The notes below the pieces were generated by a model, which did not search any database, was not told the origin of the DNA, and saw only the letters and a list, made by a program, of their open reading frames with translations. A DNA stretch of 64,000 nucleotides, taken from Hydrogenophaga borbori. Its GTDB lineage: Bacteria; Pseudomonadota; Gammaproteobacteria; Burkholderiales; Burkholderiaceae_C. Position numbers and translations under genes: made by a program. Numbering within the stretch: the first letter of the stretch is position 1; each line of letters opens with the position of its first letter. This document shows positions 9,586-18,787 of the stretch, piece after piece. The stretch spans positions 123,581 to 187,580 of the forward strand of contig NZ_QVLS01000013.1 of assembly GCF_003417535.1 (NCBI RefSeq), given 5' to 3'.

Positions 9586-10737
9586 ATGCCCGGCCTGCTG
9601 CCCGACGTCGACCCCGACGGCCTGTACGAGTTCTCGGTGGTCTACACCGACCGCGCGCTCAACCACATGTCCAAGCGCTTCCAGGGCGTGATGACCGGCA
9701 TCTCGTCCCTGCTCAAGCGCGTGTACGGCGCGCACGCTGCCGTGCTGGTGCCCGGCAGCGGCACCTTCGGCATGGAATCGGTGGCGCGGCAATTCGCGCA
9801 CGGAAAACACGTGCTGGTCATCCGCAACGGCTGGTTCAGCTACCGCTGGACCCAGATCTTCGACATGGGCGCGATCCCCGCGAGCCACACCGTGATGAAG
9901 GCGCGCCCGCAGCACAAGGGCCCGCAGGCCCCCTGGGCGCCCGCCCCGATCGACGAGGTGGTGGCCACCATCGCGCGCGAGAAGCCGGCGCTGGTGTTCG
10001 CTCCGCACGTGGAAACCGCGGCCGGCATGATCCTGCCCGACGGCTACCTGAAGGCCGTGGCCGAGGCGGTGCACGCCGTGGGCGGCCTGTTCGTGCTCGA
10101 CTGCATCGCTTCGGGCGCGATGTGGGTGGACATGAAGGCCACCGGCGTGGACGTGCTGGTCAGCGCGCCGCAGAAGGGCTGGAGCAGCTCGCCCTGCTGC
10201 GCGATGGTGATGCTCAGCGAGCGCGCGCGCCGCGCCATCGACGCCACGCAGAGCAGCAGCTTCGCCATGGACCTGAAGAAGTGGCTGCAGATCATGGAAG
10301 CCTACGAAGGTGGCGGCCACGCCTACCACGCCACCCTGCCCACGGACGCGCTGGCGCGTTTGCACGCCACCATGCTGGAGACCGAGGCCTACGGCTTCGC
10401 GCGCGTGCGCGAGGAGCAGATCGCGCTCGGCCAGGCCGTTCGCCAGCTGGTGGAGCACCACGGCTTTCCCAGCGTGGCGGCCGAGGGCTTCAAGGCCCCG
10501 GGCGTGGTGGTGAGCCACACCACCGACGCCGAGGTGCAATCGAGCAAGGCCTTCCTGGCCCTGGGCCTGCAGACCGCCGCCGGCGTGCCGCTGCAATGCG
10601 ACGAAGGCCCGGACTTCAAGACCTTCCGCCTCGGCCTGTTCGGCCTGGACAAGTGGCACGACGTGCCGGCCACGGTGGCGCGGCTGCAGGCCGCGCTGCA
10701 GCGCATCGCGCCCGTGCGAGAGGCCCGGGCGGCCTGA
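9586..10737 (+). CDS. Class V aminotransferase (alanine/serine-glyoxylate aminotransferase family)
   Basis: 383 residues, a pyridoxal-phosphate enzyme. The start ATG at 9586 follows CGAGGAGACCCCC. An early segment VLVPGSGTFGMESVARQF matches the family's cofactor-binding loop. The internal-aldimine lysine lies in SAPQKGWSSSPCCAMVML (about residues 195-212). The exact amino donor and acceptor cannot be assigned: alanine-glyoxylate, serine-glyoxylate and related activities share this fold. It is monocistronic on the + strand and convergent with the quinone oxidoreductase, with four bases between the stops. Confidence 0.88.
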   Translation: MPGLLPDVDPDGLYEFSVVYTDRALNHMSKRFQGVMTGISSLLKRVYGAHAAVLVPGSGTFGMESVARQFAHGKHVLVIRNGWFSYRWTQIFDMGAIPASHTVMKARPQHKGPQAPWAPAPIDEVVATIAREKPALVFAPHVETAAGMILPDGYLKAVAEAVHAVGGLFVLDCIASGAMWVDMKATGVDVLVSAPQKGWSSSPCCAMVMLSERARRAIDATQSSSFAMDLKKWLQIMEAYEGGGHAYHATLPTDALARLHATMLETEAYGFARVREEQIALGQAVRQLVEHHGFPSVAAEGFKAPGVVVSHTTDAEVQSSKAFLALGLQTAAGVPLQCDEGPDFKTFRLGLFGLDKWHDVPATVARLQAALQRIAPVREARAA

Positions 10738-10741
10738 ACGC

Positions 10742-11734
10742 TCAGGGCAGCAGCACGGTGCAGCCCGTCGTCGCGCGGGCTTCCAGGCTCTCGTGGGCCT
10801 TCTTCACATCGGTCAGCGCGAAGCGCTGGTCGATGCGGATCTTCACCTGGCCGCTCGCCACCACCTGGAACAACTCGTCGGCCATCTGCTGCGTGCGCTC
10901 GCGGTTGTTGATGTGTGTGAACAGGGTCTGGCGCGTCACGTAGATCGAGCCCTTGGCCGCCAGGATGCCGGGCGCGAACGGCGGCACCGGCCCCGAGGCG
11001 TTGCCAAAGCTCACCATCAGGCCGAAGGGCCGCAGGCAGTCCAGCGACTTGTCCCAGGTGTCCTTGCCCACCGAGTCGTACACCACCTTCACGCCCTGCC
11101 CGCCGGTGATGGCCTTCACCCGCGCGGCGAAGTCCTCGGTGCGGTAGTTGATGGCGTGCTCGGCCCCGTGGTCCAGCGCCAGCTGGCACTTCTCGGCCGA
11201 CCCCGCCGTGGCGATCAGGCGCAGGCCCAGGGCCTTGGCCCACTGGCAAGCGATCAGGCCGACACCGCCGGCCGCGGCGTGGAACAGCACGAAGTCGCCC
11301 GCTTCCAGGCCCTCCACCGGCTTGCAGCGGCGCAGCAGGTACTGCGCGGTCAAGCCCTTGAGCATCATGGCCGCGCCGGTCTCGAATGGAATGGCATCGG
11401 GCAGCTTGCACACGTTCATCGCCGGCATCACGCGCACGTCGCTGTAGCTGCCGGGCGGGTTGGCCGCGTAGGCCGCGCGGTCGCCCACCTTCAGGTGCGT
11501 CACGCCCTCGCCCACGGCTTCCACCACGCCCGCGCCCTCCATGCCCAGCGACAACGGCAGGGGAAAGGGGTACAGGCCCGTGCGCTGGTACACGTCGATG
11601 AAGTTCAGGCCGATCGCGTGGTGGCGGATGCGGATCTCGCCCGGGCCGGGCTCGCCCACCGCCACGGTGTCGATCACGAGTTGCTCGGGGCCGCCGGTGG
11701 CGTGGATGCGGACGGCGCGGCTGCTGGTGCTCAT
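10742..11734 (-). CDS. NADPH:quinone oxidoreductase (zeta-crystallin family MDR)
   Basis: 330 residues. The ATG at 11734 (MSTSSRAVRIHATGGPEQL) is preceded by CGAGGAGACCCC. It has the GroES-like N-terminal fold with MEGAGVVEAVGEGV and the Rossmann segment FHAAAGGVGLIACQWAKALG, which contains the AxxGGVG signature typical of quinone reductases. The structural and catalytic zinc ligands of alcohol dehydrogenases are not apparent. It probably reduces quinones or enones with NADPH in the cytosol. It is divergent from an EamA transporter gene. Confidence 0.9.
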   Translation of the reverse strand: MSTSSRAVRIHATGGPEQLVIDTVAVGEPGPGEIRIRHHAIGLNFIDVYQRTGLYPFPLPLSLGMEGAGVVEAVGEGVTHLKVGDRAAYAANPPGSYSDVRVMPAMNVCKLPDAIPFETGAAMMLKGLTAQYLLRRCKPVEGLEAGDFVLFHAAAGGVGLIACQWAKALGLRLIATAGSAEKCQLALDHGAEHAINYRTEDFAARVKAITGGQGVKVVYDSVGKDTWDKSLDCLRPFGLMVSFGNASGPVPPFAPGILAAKGSIYVTRQTLFTHINNRERTQQMADELFQVVASGQVKIRIDQRFALTDVKKAHESLEARATTGCTVLLP

Positions 11735-11858
11735 GGGGTCTCCTCGTTGGGGTTCGGTCGGGGGCGATGCTGCCACGATTCCCCCGCCGTCTCCGCGCCG
11801 GCGCCCGGGCGGCCCCGCGCCAGGGCGGGTTTTCGCCCGCTTGCTACAGTCGCGCCCC

Positions 11859-12797
11859 ATGTCCGCTGCATCCAACGGCCGGTTGACGCCGTCCACCGTC
11901 GCCCTGCTCGTTCTGCCGCCGCTGTTCTGGGCCGGCAACGCGGTGGTGGGACGGCTGATGAACCAGACCGTTCCGCCGAGCACGCTCAACTTCATGCGCT
12001 GGGCGCTGGCGCTGCTGGTGCTGCTGCCCCTGGCCGCCTGGGTGCTGCGCCCGGGCAGCAGCCTGTGGCCGAACTGGCGGCGCTTCGCGCTGCTCGGCGC
12101 GCTGGGCGTGGGCAGCTACAACGCGCTGCAGTACCTCGCGCTGCGCACGTCCACGCCCCTGAACGTGACCCTGGTGGCCGCCAGCATGCCGGTGTGGATG
12201 CTGCTCGTGGGGCGGCTGCTCTATGGGGTGCCGGTGTCGCGCCGCGCGGCCGCCGGCGCCGCGCTCTCGCTCTGCGGCGTGGCCGTGGTGCTGTCGGGCG
12301 GCAGCCTGGCCCGCCTGCTGGCCGTGCAGCTCGTGCCGGGCGATGGCTGGATCCTGCTGGCCGCTCTGGTCTGGTCCTGGTACAGCTGGCTGCTGGTGCG
12401 CCCGCCCGAGGGCGGCGATCCGCCCGACATCAAAGGCGACTGGGCCGCCTTCCTGATGGCCCAGGTGGCGCTGGGCCTGGTCTGGTCGGGCGGCCTGGCG
12501 GCGCTCGAATGGGTTTACCTGCCGCCGGCCGATCTGCACATCCGCTGGGGCTGGCCGCTGGTGGCCGCCCTGGCCTACTTCGCCCTGTTCCCCTCGGTGC
12601 TGGCCTACCGCTGCTGGGGCGCGGGCGTAGCGCGCGTGGGGCCCGCCATGGCCAGCTTCTTCACCAACCTCACGCCGCTGTTCGCGGCCGTGCTGTCGGC
12701 CGCGATGCTGGGCGAGCCGCCGCGCTGGCACCACGCGCTGGGCTTCGCGCTGATCGTGGGTGGCATCCTGGTGTCGACGCCGCGCGCGAAGCGCTGA
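11859..12797 (+). CDS. EamA/DMT-superfamily transporter
   Basis: 312 residues with about ten hydrophobic segments and the duplicated EamA domain layout: first repeat from VALLVLPPLFWAGNAVVGRL, second from WILLAALVWSWYSWLLVRPP. Members export metabolites or amino acids; the substrate is unknown here. No ribosome-binding site stands out before the ATG at 11859. The stop is 12 bases from the convergent SDR stop. A second, unrelated EamA gene lies nearby at 13613-14566 on the opposite strand. Confidence 0.88.
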   Translation: MSAASNGRLTPSTVALLVLPPLFWAGNAVVGRLMNQTVPPSTLNFMRWALALLVLLPLAAWVLRPGSSLWPNWRRFALLGALGVGSYNALQYLALRTSTPLNVTLVAASMPVWMLLVGRLLYGVPVSRRAAAGAALSLCGVAVVLSGGSLARLLAVQLVPGDGWILLAALVWSWYSWLLVRPPEGGDPPDIKGDWAAFLMAQVALGLVWSGGLAALEWVYLPPADLHIRWGWPLVAALAYFALFPSVLAYRCWGAGVARVGPAMASFFTNLTPLFAAVLSAAMLGEPPRWHHALGFALIVGGILVSTPRAKR

Positions 12798-12809
12798 GCG
12801 CGGCCGCGC

Positions 12810-13607
12810 TCAGAACGTGCCCGGATAAGCGCCGCCGTCGGCCAGCACGTTCTGCCCCGTGATGTAGCCCGCCTGCGCGCTGCACAGGAAGGCACAGATC
12901 GCCCCGAACTCGGCCGGCTCGCCGAAGCGCTTGGCGGGCACGCCCTGGCGGCGGCCATCGGCGATGGCCTCGTAGCTCGTGCCCTGCTTCTGCGCCAGGC
13001 CGCCGAGCGTGGTGCGCAGGCGGTCGGTCTCGAAGGCGCCGGGCAGCAGGTTGTTGATGGTCACCCCGCGCGCGGCGATCTCGCTGCGCGCCAGGCCCGC
13101 GACGAAGCCCGTGAGACCGGAGCGCGCGCCGTTGGACAGGCCCAGCACCTGCAGCGGCGCCTTCACCGCGCCCGAGGTGATGTTGACGATGCGCCCGAAG
13201 CCGCGCTCGGCCATGCCGTCCACCGTGGCCTTGATGAGTTCGATCGGCGCGAGCATGTTGGCGTCCAGCGCGGCAATCCAGGTGTCGCGGTCCCACTGGC
13301 GGAAGTCGCCGGGCGGCGGGCCACCGGCATTGGTGACCACGATGTCGAAGGCCTTGCCCGGGCCGCCGGCCACGCCGAAGGCCGCCGCGCGACCCTCCGG
13401 GGTGGTGATGTCGGCCGCCACCGGCAAGGCCACCACGCCCGGGTGCGCGGCGCGGATGGCCTGCGCCGCGGCCTGCAAGGCCTCGGCGCCACGCGCCACC
13501 ATCACCAGGTTCACGCCCTCGGCGGCCAGCGCCTGCGCGCAGCCCCGCCCCAGGCCCTTGCTCGCGCCGCCGACCAGCGCCCATTTGCCTTTGATGCCCA
13601 GATCCAT
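12810..13607 (-). CDS. SDR-family oxidoreductase
   Basis: 265 residues, a classical short-chain dehydrogenase/reductase. The N-terminal cofactor site reads WALVGGASKGLGRGCAQALA (TGxxxGxG-like, with Gly replacing the first Thr). The sequence IVVTNAGGPPPGDF is the NAG motif. The catalytic triad region shows a Ser in INITSGAVKAPLQVLGLSNGARSGL, but the expected YxxxK is replaced by LSNGARSG, so the catalytic Tyr and Lys are not evident. This is the subfamily sometimes called 3-oxoacyl-ACP-reductase-like with atypical active site. It starts 5 bases after the EamA stop, so the two are one operon. Confidence 0.87.
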   Translation of the reverse strand: MDLGIKGKWALVGGASKGLGRGCAQALAAEGVNLVMVARGAEALQAAAQAIRAAHPGVVALPVAADITTPEGRAAAFGVAGGPGKAFDIVVTNAGGPPPGDFRQWDRDTWIAALDANMLAPIELIKATVDGMAERGFGRIVNITSGAVKAPLQVLGLSNGARSGLTGFVAGLARSEIAARGVTINNLLPGAFETDRLRTTLGGLAQKQGTSYEAIADGRRQGVPAKRFGEPAEFGAICAFLCSAQAGYITGQNVLADGGAYPGTF

Positions 13608-13612
13608 GTCGA

Positions 13613-14566
13613 TCAATCTCCCGTGTCGATGGGTTTGGCCGCCGCCGGGGGCGCGCCGAAGCGCGTCACCAGGAACACGCCCGCGAGCACGAGCACCGTG
13701 CCCACGACGATCCAGCCGTTGAAAGGTTCGCCCAGAATGAACACGCCCATGAGGATGGTCGACATGGGGCCGAGCATCCCGGTCTGCGCGGCCAGGCCGG
13801 GGCCGATGCGCTCGATGGCCATCATCACCATGAGCACCGGTGCGAAGGTGCACAGGGTGGCGTTGAGCAGCGACAGCCAGATGACCTCGGGCGCCACCGT
13901 GGCGGCCGACAGCGGACGCAGCAGCAGAAACTGCGCGATGCACAGCACGCAGGCCACGCTGGTGGCCAGACCCACCAGGCGCGTGGAGCCCAGGCGCTTG
14001 ACGAGTTCGCCGCTGTAGACGAGGTAGATGGCGTAGCTGATGGCGCTGGCGAACACCAGGAAGGCGCCGAGGGCGGCATTGGGGCCCTGCTCGCCCAGCT
14101 CGTGCCCGAAGACCAGCAGCACGCCGGCGTAGCTCACGGCCATGGCGATGGCCTGCAGCGCGCCGATGCGGCGCCGGTACAGCAGCCAGCCAAGCAGCAG
14201 CACCAGGGTGGGGTTGAGGTAGAGGATCAGGCGCTCGAGGCTGGCGGTGATGTACTCCAGGCCCCAGAAGTCCAGGAAGCTGGCGAGGTAGTAGCCGGTG
14301 AGGCCGAGGCCGAGCACGCCGAGCCAGTCGCGCCGCGTCAGGGGTTCGGGCTTTTTCGCCAGGCCGGGCCGGTGGGTGGACCACCAGGTGAGCGCCAGGA
14401 ACAGCGGCAGCGCGAACAGCATGCGGTACATGATGAGCGTGACCGCGTCGACGCCGTAGCGGTACGCCAGCTTGACGATGATGGCCTTGCCGCTGAAGGC
14501 GATGGAGCCGAGGATGGCGAGGGTGAGGCCGGAGGCCAGGTGGGGGTGGGGGGCGGCGCGCGACAT
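13613..14566 (-). CDS. EamA-family transporter
   Basis: 317 residues, two EamA repeats and about ten hydrophobic helices, starting MSRAAPHPHLASGLTLAILG. The conserved early SIAFSGKAIIVKLAYRYGVD and later YLNPTLVLLLGWLLYRRRIG fit the drug/metabolite transporter superfamily. It is the upstream member of a two-gene unit with the SDR oxidoreductase, suggesting that the SDR acts on the transported compound or its product (inference). The substrate is unknown. Confidence 0.88.
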   Translation of the reverse strand: MSRAAPHPHLASGLTLAILGSIAFSGKAIIVKLAYRYGVDAVTLIMYRMLFALPLFLALTWWSTHRPGLAKKPEPLTRRDWLGVLGLGLTGYYLASFLDFWGLEYITASLERLILYLNPTLVLLLGWLLYRRRIGALQAIAMAVSYAGVLLVFGHELGEQGPNAALGAFLVFASAISYAIYLVYSGELVKRLGSTRLVGLATSVACVLCIAQFLLLRPLSAATVAPEVIWLSLLNATLCTFAPVLMVMMAIERIGPGLAAQTGMLGPMSTILMGVFILGEPFNGWIVVGTVLVLAGVFLVTRFGAPPAAAKPIDTGD

Positions 14567-14614
14567 GAAGCCCCGGATTATCGATCCCGGCCCATGGGCG
14601 CCGGGGACCGTGGG

Positions 14615-16429
14615 CTATTGCACCGGCGGCGTGCAGGCCAGCACCTCGTCCAGCGTGGTCAGCCCCTCGGCCACGCGCGCGGCGCCGGCCAGGCGCAGCG
14701 GCCGCATGCCGTCCGTGACCGCCTGCGCCCGCAGGGCCTCCAGCCGCGGCTCGCGGATGACCTGGTTCTTGAAGGCCTCGCTGACGGTGAGCAGTTCGTA
14801 CAGGCCCATGCGCCCGCGAAAACCGGTCATGCGGCAGTCCACACAACCCACCGGCTGGTAGGGCCGATAGCCGCCCGTGATCTGCCAGGGCTTCACCAGA
14901 TCGGCCAGCTGCTCGCGCGCCTGGGCCGCCTCGTCCTTCTCGACCCGTGTCTTGCAGGCGGGACACAGGGTGCGCACCAGGCGCTGGGCCAGCACGCCCA
15001 GCACCGTGGCGTTGATGAGGTACGGCGGAATGCCGAGCTCCATGAGCCGCATCACCGCCGAGGGCGCGTCATTGGTGTGCAGCGTGGAGAACACCAGGTG
15101 GCCGGTGAGCGCCGCCTGCACCGCCATCTCGGCGGTGGCCAGGTCGCGGATCTCGCCCACCATGATGATGTCCGGGTCCTGCCGCATCAGCGCGCGCAGG
15201 CCCTGGGCGAAATCCAGGTCCAGGTGCGGCTGCACCTGCGTCTGGTTGAAGGCCGGCTCGATCATCTCGATCGGGTCCTCCACCGTGCTCACGTTCACCT
15301 CTTCCGTGGCCAGGCGCTTGAGCGTGGCGTACAGCGTGGTGGTCTTGCCCGAGCCCGTGGGTCCCGTCACCAGCACGATGCCGTGCGGCCGGCGCGTGAG
15401 GCCTTCCCAGCGCGTGGCATCGTGCGTGCTGAAGCCCAGCGCCGCGAGGTCCTTCACCGTCGACTCGGGGTCGAAGATGCGCATCACCAGCTTCTCGCCG
15501 AAGGCCGTGGGCAGAGTGGACAGGCGCATCTCCACCTCGTCGCCCTTGGCCCCGCCCACGCCGGGCTTGAGCGTCTTGATGCGGCCGTCCTGCGGCCGGC
15601 GCCGCTCCACCACGTCCATGCGACCCAGCAGCTTGATGCGCGCGGTCATCGCGTTCATCACGCCCAGCGGCAACTGGTACACCGGGTGCAGCACGCCATC
15701 GATGCGAAAGCGGATCACGCCCTGCTCGCGGCGCGGCTCCAGGTGGATGTCGCTGGCGCGCTGGTCGAAGGCGTACTGCCACAGCCAGTCCACCACCTGC
15801 ACCACGCCCTGGTCGTTGGCGTCGATCTGCTTGTTGCCCTTGCCCAGCTCCACCAACTGCTCGAAGCTCTGGAAGCCCGCGGCGCCGCCGGTCTTGCTGG
15901 CCGCGCGCACCGACTTGGCGAGCGCGAAGAACTCGGCCGTGTAGCGCGTGATCTCGGCCGGGCTGGAGAGCACCAGGCGCACGGTCTTGCGCGTCTGGCG
16001 CTCGACCTCGCCCACCCAGTCGGTGATGAAGGGCTCGGCCGTGGCCACCACCACCTCGGCCGGCCCCACCTGCACGGGCAGCACCTTGTGGCGCTCGGCG
16101 TAGGCTGCGCTCATCACGTCGGCCACCTTGCCCACCTCCACTTTCAGCGGGTCGATGCGCAGGTACGTGAGGCCGCAGCGCTGCGCCAGCCATTGCGTGA
16201 GGGCCTCGGCGTCGAGCACATGGCCGTCGGCCGCGCGCGCCATGCCCACCACGGCCAGGCGCTGCAGGGGGTGCTGCGCGCTGTGGGCGGACGAGATGCG
16301 CGCCTCGGTGCGGCGCGCCTCGTCTTCGCCGATGACACCGTCCTCCTTCAGCCAGCGCAGCACCAGCCGCCAGTCGAGCGGGCCGTTGGGGGCGGTGGTC
16401 GCGGCGGCGGGAGCGGAGGCGGTCTTCAT
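14615..16429 (-). CDS. GspE/PilB-type secretion or pilus assembly ATPase
   Basis: 604 residues. An N-terminal MshEN/GspE-N domain (about residues 50-170) leads to the hexameric AAA-type motor: Walker A GPTGSGKTTTLYAT (356-369), Asp box with VEDPIE (383-388), Walker B LMRQDPDIIMVGEIRD (414-429), and His box TGHLVFSTLHTND. A tetracysteine zinc site follows (CPACKTRVEK, then CVDCRMTGFRGRMGLYEL). It powers type II secretion or type IV pilus assembly at the inner membrane. No other gsp or pil genes are adjacent, so the system cannot be named. It starts 2 bases after the spermidine-synthase-like gene. Confidence 0.92.
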   Translation of the reverse strand: MKTASAPAAATTAPNGPLDWRLVLRWLKEDGVIGEDEARRTEARISSAHSAQHPLQRLAVVGMARAADGHVLDAEALTQWLAQRCGLTYLRIDPLKVEVGKVADVMSAAYAERHKVLPVQVGPAEVVVATAEPFITDWVGEVERQTRKTVRLVLSSPAEITRYTAEFFALAKSVRAASKTGGAAGFQSFEQLVELGKGNKQIDANDQGVVQVVDWLWQYAFDQRASDIHLEPRREQGVIRFRIDGVLHPVYQLPLGVMNAMTARIKLLGRMDVVERRRPQDGRIKTLKPGVGGAKGDEVEMRLSTLPTAFGEKLVMRIFDPESTVKDLAALGFSTHDATRWEGLTRRPHGIVLVTGPTGSGKTTTLYATLKRLATEEVNVSTVEDPIEMIEPAFNQTQVQPHLDLDFAQGLRALMRQDPDIIMVGEIRDLATAEMAVQAALTGHLVFSTLHTNDAPSAVMRLMELGIPPYLINATVLGVLAQRLVRTLCPACKTRVEKDEAAQAREQLADLVKPWQITGGYRPYQPVGCVDCRMTGFRGRMGLYELLTVSEAFKNQVIREPRLEALRAQAVTDGMRPLRLAGAARVAEGLTTLDEVLACTPPVQ

Positions 16430-16431
16430 GC

Positions 16432-17184
16432 TTATTCGCGAACGGGTTTGAACAGGCGCATCCACTTGACGGCGGGCAGGCCCCAGCGCTGCTGCACGGC
16501 CTCGGCGCGCGCCAGCAGCTCCAGCCGCGAAGGGCGCGAGGCGTGTCGCTGGGCCAGCACCACGGTATTGCCTTCGCGCGTGGGCCGGAAGGCCCAGACC
16601 GCGTCTTCGCCGAAGGCTTCGGCCAGGCTGGCCAGCGAGCGCGCGTAGCTCGAGTCGCGGCCGAAGAGGTTGACCGTGAGGCAGCCTTCGTCGGTGAGCG
16701 CGTCGCGGCAGTCGGCGTAGAAGCCGGCCGAGTCGAGCACGGGCGCGGCGGCCTCGTGGTCGTACAGGTCGACCTGCAGCGCGTCGTAGCGCGCGCGGTG
16801 CTCGTCGCGGCGGATCACTTCGCCGGCGTCGCCCATCAGCACGCGCAGGCGCGCGCCGTCGGGCGGCAGCTTGAACCAGCGGCGGCACACCGCCACCACT
16901 TGGGGGTTGATCTCGATCGCGGTGGTGTCCATGCGCAGCCGCTTGTGGCTGAACTTGGTGAGCGCGGCCGAGCCCAGGCCGAGCTGCAGCGCGCGGCGGC
17001 CCGCCACCGAGTCGGGCTCGACGAACAGCAGCCAGGCCATCATGCGCTGCACGTAGTCCAGCTCGATGTCGAAGGGCGCGTCGAGCAGCATGGAGCCCTG
17101 GACCCATTCGGTGCCCAGGTGCAGGAAACGGACCTCGCCGTCTTCGGAGATGTTGACTTCGGGCAGGGGATTCGTGTTTTTCAT
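16432..17184 (-). CDS. Spermidine-synthase-like methyltransferase-fold protein
   Basis: 250 residues with the SpeE-type Rossmann core: RALQLGLGSAALTKFSHKRL, then TTAIEINPQVVAVCRRWF, then RVLMGDAGEVIRRDEHRARYDALQVDLYDHEA. The usual N-terminal polyamine-synthase strand domain is short. In Burkholderiales such proteins commonly sit beside other genes and are annotated only as spermidine synthase. A true polyamine-forming activity is uncertain because the putrescine-binding residues cannot be confirmed. It is coupled to the downstream GspE/PilB-like ATPase (2-base gap) and divergent from the MscS gene. Confidence 0.82.
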   Translation of the reverse strand: MKNTNPLPEVNISEDGEVRFLHLGTEWVQGSMLLDAPFDIELDYVQRMMAWLLFVEPDSVAGRRALQLGLGSAALTKFSHKRLRMDTTAIEINPQVVAVCRRWFKLPPDGARLRVLMGDAGEVIRRDEHRARYDALQVDLYDHEAAAPVLDSAGFYADCRDALTDEGCLTVNLFGRDSSYARSLASLAEAFGEDAVWAFRPTREGNTVVLAQRHASRPSRLELLARAEAVQQRWGLPAVKWMRLFKPVRE

Positions 17185-17260
17185 CGGTGCGCAGCGCTAC
17201 CTTCGGGACCGCGGCATGGCCGCGAGGGAACCATCAACCACCGGGAAGGCAGGAGCCATT

Positions 17261-18076
17261 ATGAACACGGAAGTCATCTGGAACTTCATCGTCACGCAGG
17301 GGGCCGACTTCGGCCTGAAGGTGCTGGGCGCGATCGCGGCCTGGGTCATCGGGCGCTGGCTGATCGGCATCGCGGTGCGCCTGATCGGCGTGGCCATGGA
17401 GCGCGGCGGCCGCATCGACATGACGCTGATCCGCTACCTCAAGTCCATCCTGTCGGTGCTGCTCACCGTGGTGCTGATCATGGCCATCCTGGACATCTTC
17501 GGCATCCGCACCACCTCCTTCGCGGCCCTGCTGGCGGGCGCGGGCCTGGCCATCGGCGCAGCCTGGAGCGGCATGCTGGCCAACTTCGCGGCGGGCATCT
17601 TCCTGCAGGTGCTGCGGCCCTACAAGGTGGGCGACTTCATCAGCGCGGGCGGCGTCACGGGCACGGTCAAGGAGCTGGGACTGTTCGCCACCACCATCCT
17701 CACGCCGGACAACGTGACCACCATCGTGGGCAACAACAAGGCCTTCGGCGACAACATCCAGAACTACAGCACCGAGGCCTTCCGCCGCGTGGACTGCGTG
17801 GCCAAGGTGGCCAACGGCGTGGACGTGAACGACGCCATGCAGCGCCTGCGCACGGCGGTGGCCGCCATCCCCAACGTGAAGGCCGCGCCCGCGCCCGACG
17901 TGGAGATCCTGCAGTTCACGCCCGAAGGCCCGCTGCTGTGCGTGCGCCCCTACACCCACACCGACCACTACTGGCAGGTCTACTTCGACACGCACCGCGC
18001 CATCGTGAGCACCTTCGGCGCGGCCGGCTACCCGGTGCCCGAAACGCCGGTGCTGCACCGGACCGTGGCCGCCTGA
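17261..18076 (+). CDS. Small-conductance mechanosensitive channel (MscS type)
   Basis: 271 residues, the size of minimal MscS. Three transmembrane segments are visible. The pore helix and gate region are AGAGLAIGAAWSGMLANFAAG (about residues 90-110), followed by the beta-domain entry FLQVLRPYKVGDFI. It opens on membrane tension to release solutes in hypo-osmotic shock. An AGGAG site (GGCAGGAGCCATT) precedes the ATG at 17261. It is divergent from the spermidine-synthase-like gene and convergent with the DedA gene. Confidence 0.94.
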   Translation: MNTEVIWNFIVTQGADFGLKVLGAIAAWVIGRWLIGIAVRLIGVAMERGGRIDMTLIRYLKSILSVLLTVVLIMAILDIFGIRTTSFAALLAGAGLAIGAAWSGMLANFAAGIFLQVLRPYKVGDFISAGGVTGTVKELGLFATTILTPDNVTTIVGNNKAFGDNIQNYSTEAFRRVDCVAKVANGVDVNDAMQRLRTAVAAIPNVKAAPAPDVEILQFTPEGPLLCVRPYTHTDHYWQVYFDTHRAIVSTFGAAGYPVPETPVLHRTVAA

Positions 18077-18089
18077 GGCACGGCCCGCC

Positions 18090-18749
18090 TCAGCGGGCGG
18101 CGATGTCGCGCTCGGCCTGGCGCCGGGCGCGCCAGGCGCCCACGATGGCGATCAGACCCGGCACGAGGATCAGCGCCCAGATGATCTTGCTCAGGTTGGC
18201 CTGCACCCAGGGCAGGTTGCCGAACAGGTAGCCCGCGCCCACCAGGCCGATCACCCAGATCAGCGCGCCGATCACGTTGTAGGCGGTGAACTTGGCGCGC
18301 GTCATCTCGGCCACGCCGGCCACGAAGGGCGCGAAGGTGCGGATGAAGGGCATGAAGCGCGCCAGGATGATGGTGATGCCGCCGTAGCGCTCGTAGAAGG
18401 CGTGCGCCTGGTTGAAGGCGTCCTTGTTGAACAGGCGCGACTTCTCCCACTGGAAGACCTTGGGCCCGAAGTAGCGGCCGATGGAGTAGTTGGTCTGGTC
18501 GCCCAGGATGGCCGCCACGACCAGCAGCGCCATGGCCAGCGGCAGGCTCATGAGTCCGGCGCCGCACAGCGTGCCCACCACGAACAGCAGCGAGTCGCCC
18601 GGCAGGAAGGGCATGACCACCACGCCCGTCTCGGTGAAGATGATGAGGAACAGCAGCGCGTACACCCACATGCCATAGGTCTGCACGAAGGCTTGCAGGT
18701 GCTGGTCGACGTGCAGGATGAAGTCGATGAGGAAGGTGATCAGTTCCAT
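18090..18749 (-). CDS. DedA-family (VTT domain) inner-membrane protein
   Basis: 219 residues with several hydrophobic segments and the SNARE-associated/VTT domain: GVVVMPFLPGDSLLFVVGTL near residues 46-65, and the conserved arginine loop ILARFMPFIRTFAPFVAGVAEM near residues 125-146. DedA proteins contribute to membrane homeostasis and lipid (undecaprenyl or phospholipid) transport; the exact role of this copy is unknown. It is divergent from mutL, whose start lies 38 bases away. Confidence 0.9.
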   Translation of the reverse strand: MELITFLIDFILHVDQHLQAFVQTYGMWVYALLFLIIFTETGVVVMPFLPGDSLLFVVGTLCGAGLMSLPLAMALLVVAAILGDQTNYSIGRYFGPKVFQWEKSRLFNKDAFNQAHAFYERYGGITIILARFMPFIRTFAPFVAGVAEMTRAKFTAYNVIGALIWVIGLVGAGYLFGNLPWVQANLSKIIWALILVPGLIAIVGAWRARRQAERDIAAR

Positions 18750-18787
18750 GGGCGGGCATTATCGGCGCGGCTTCCTACAATCCTGCG

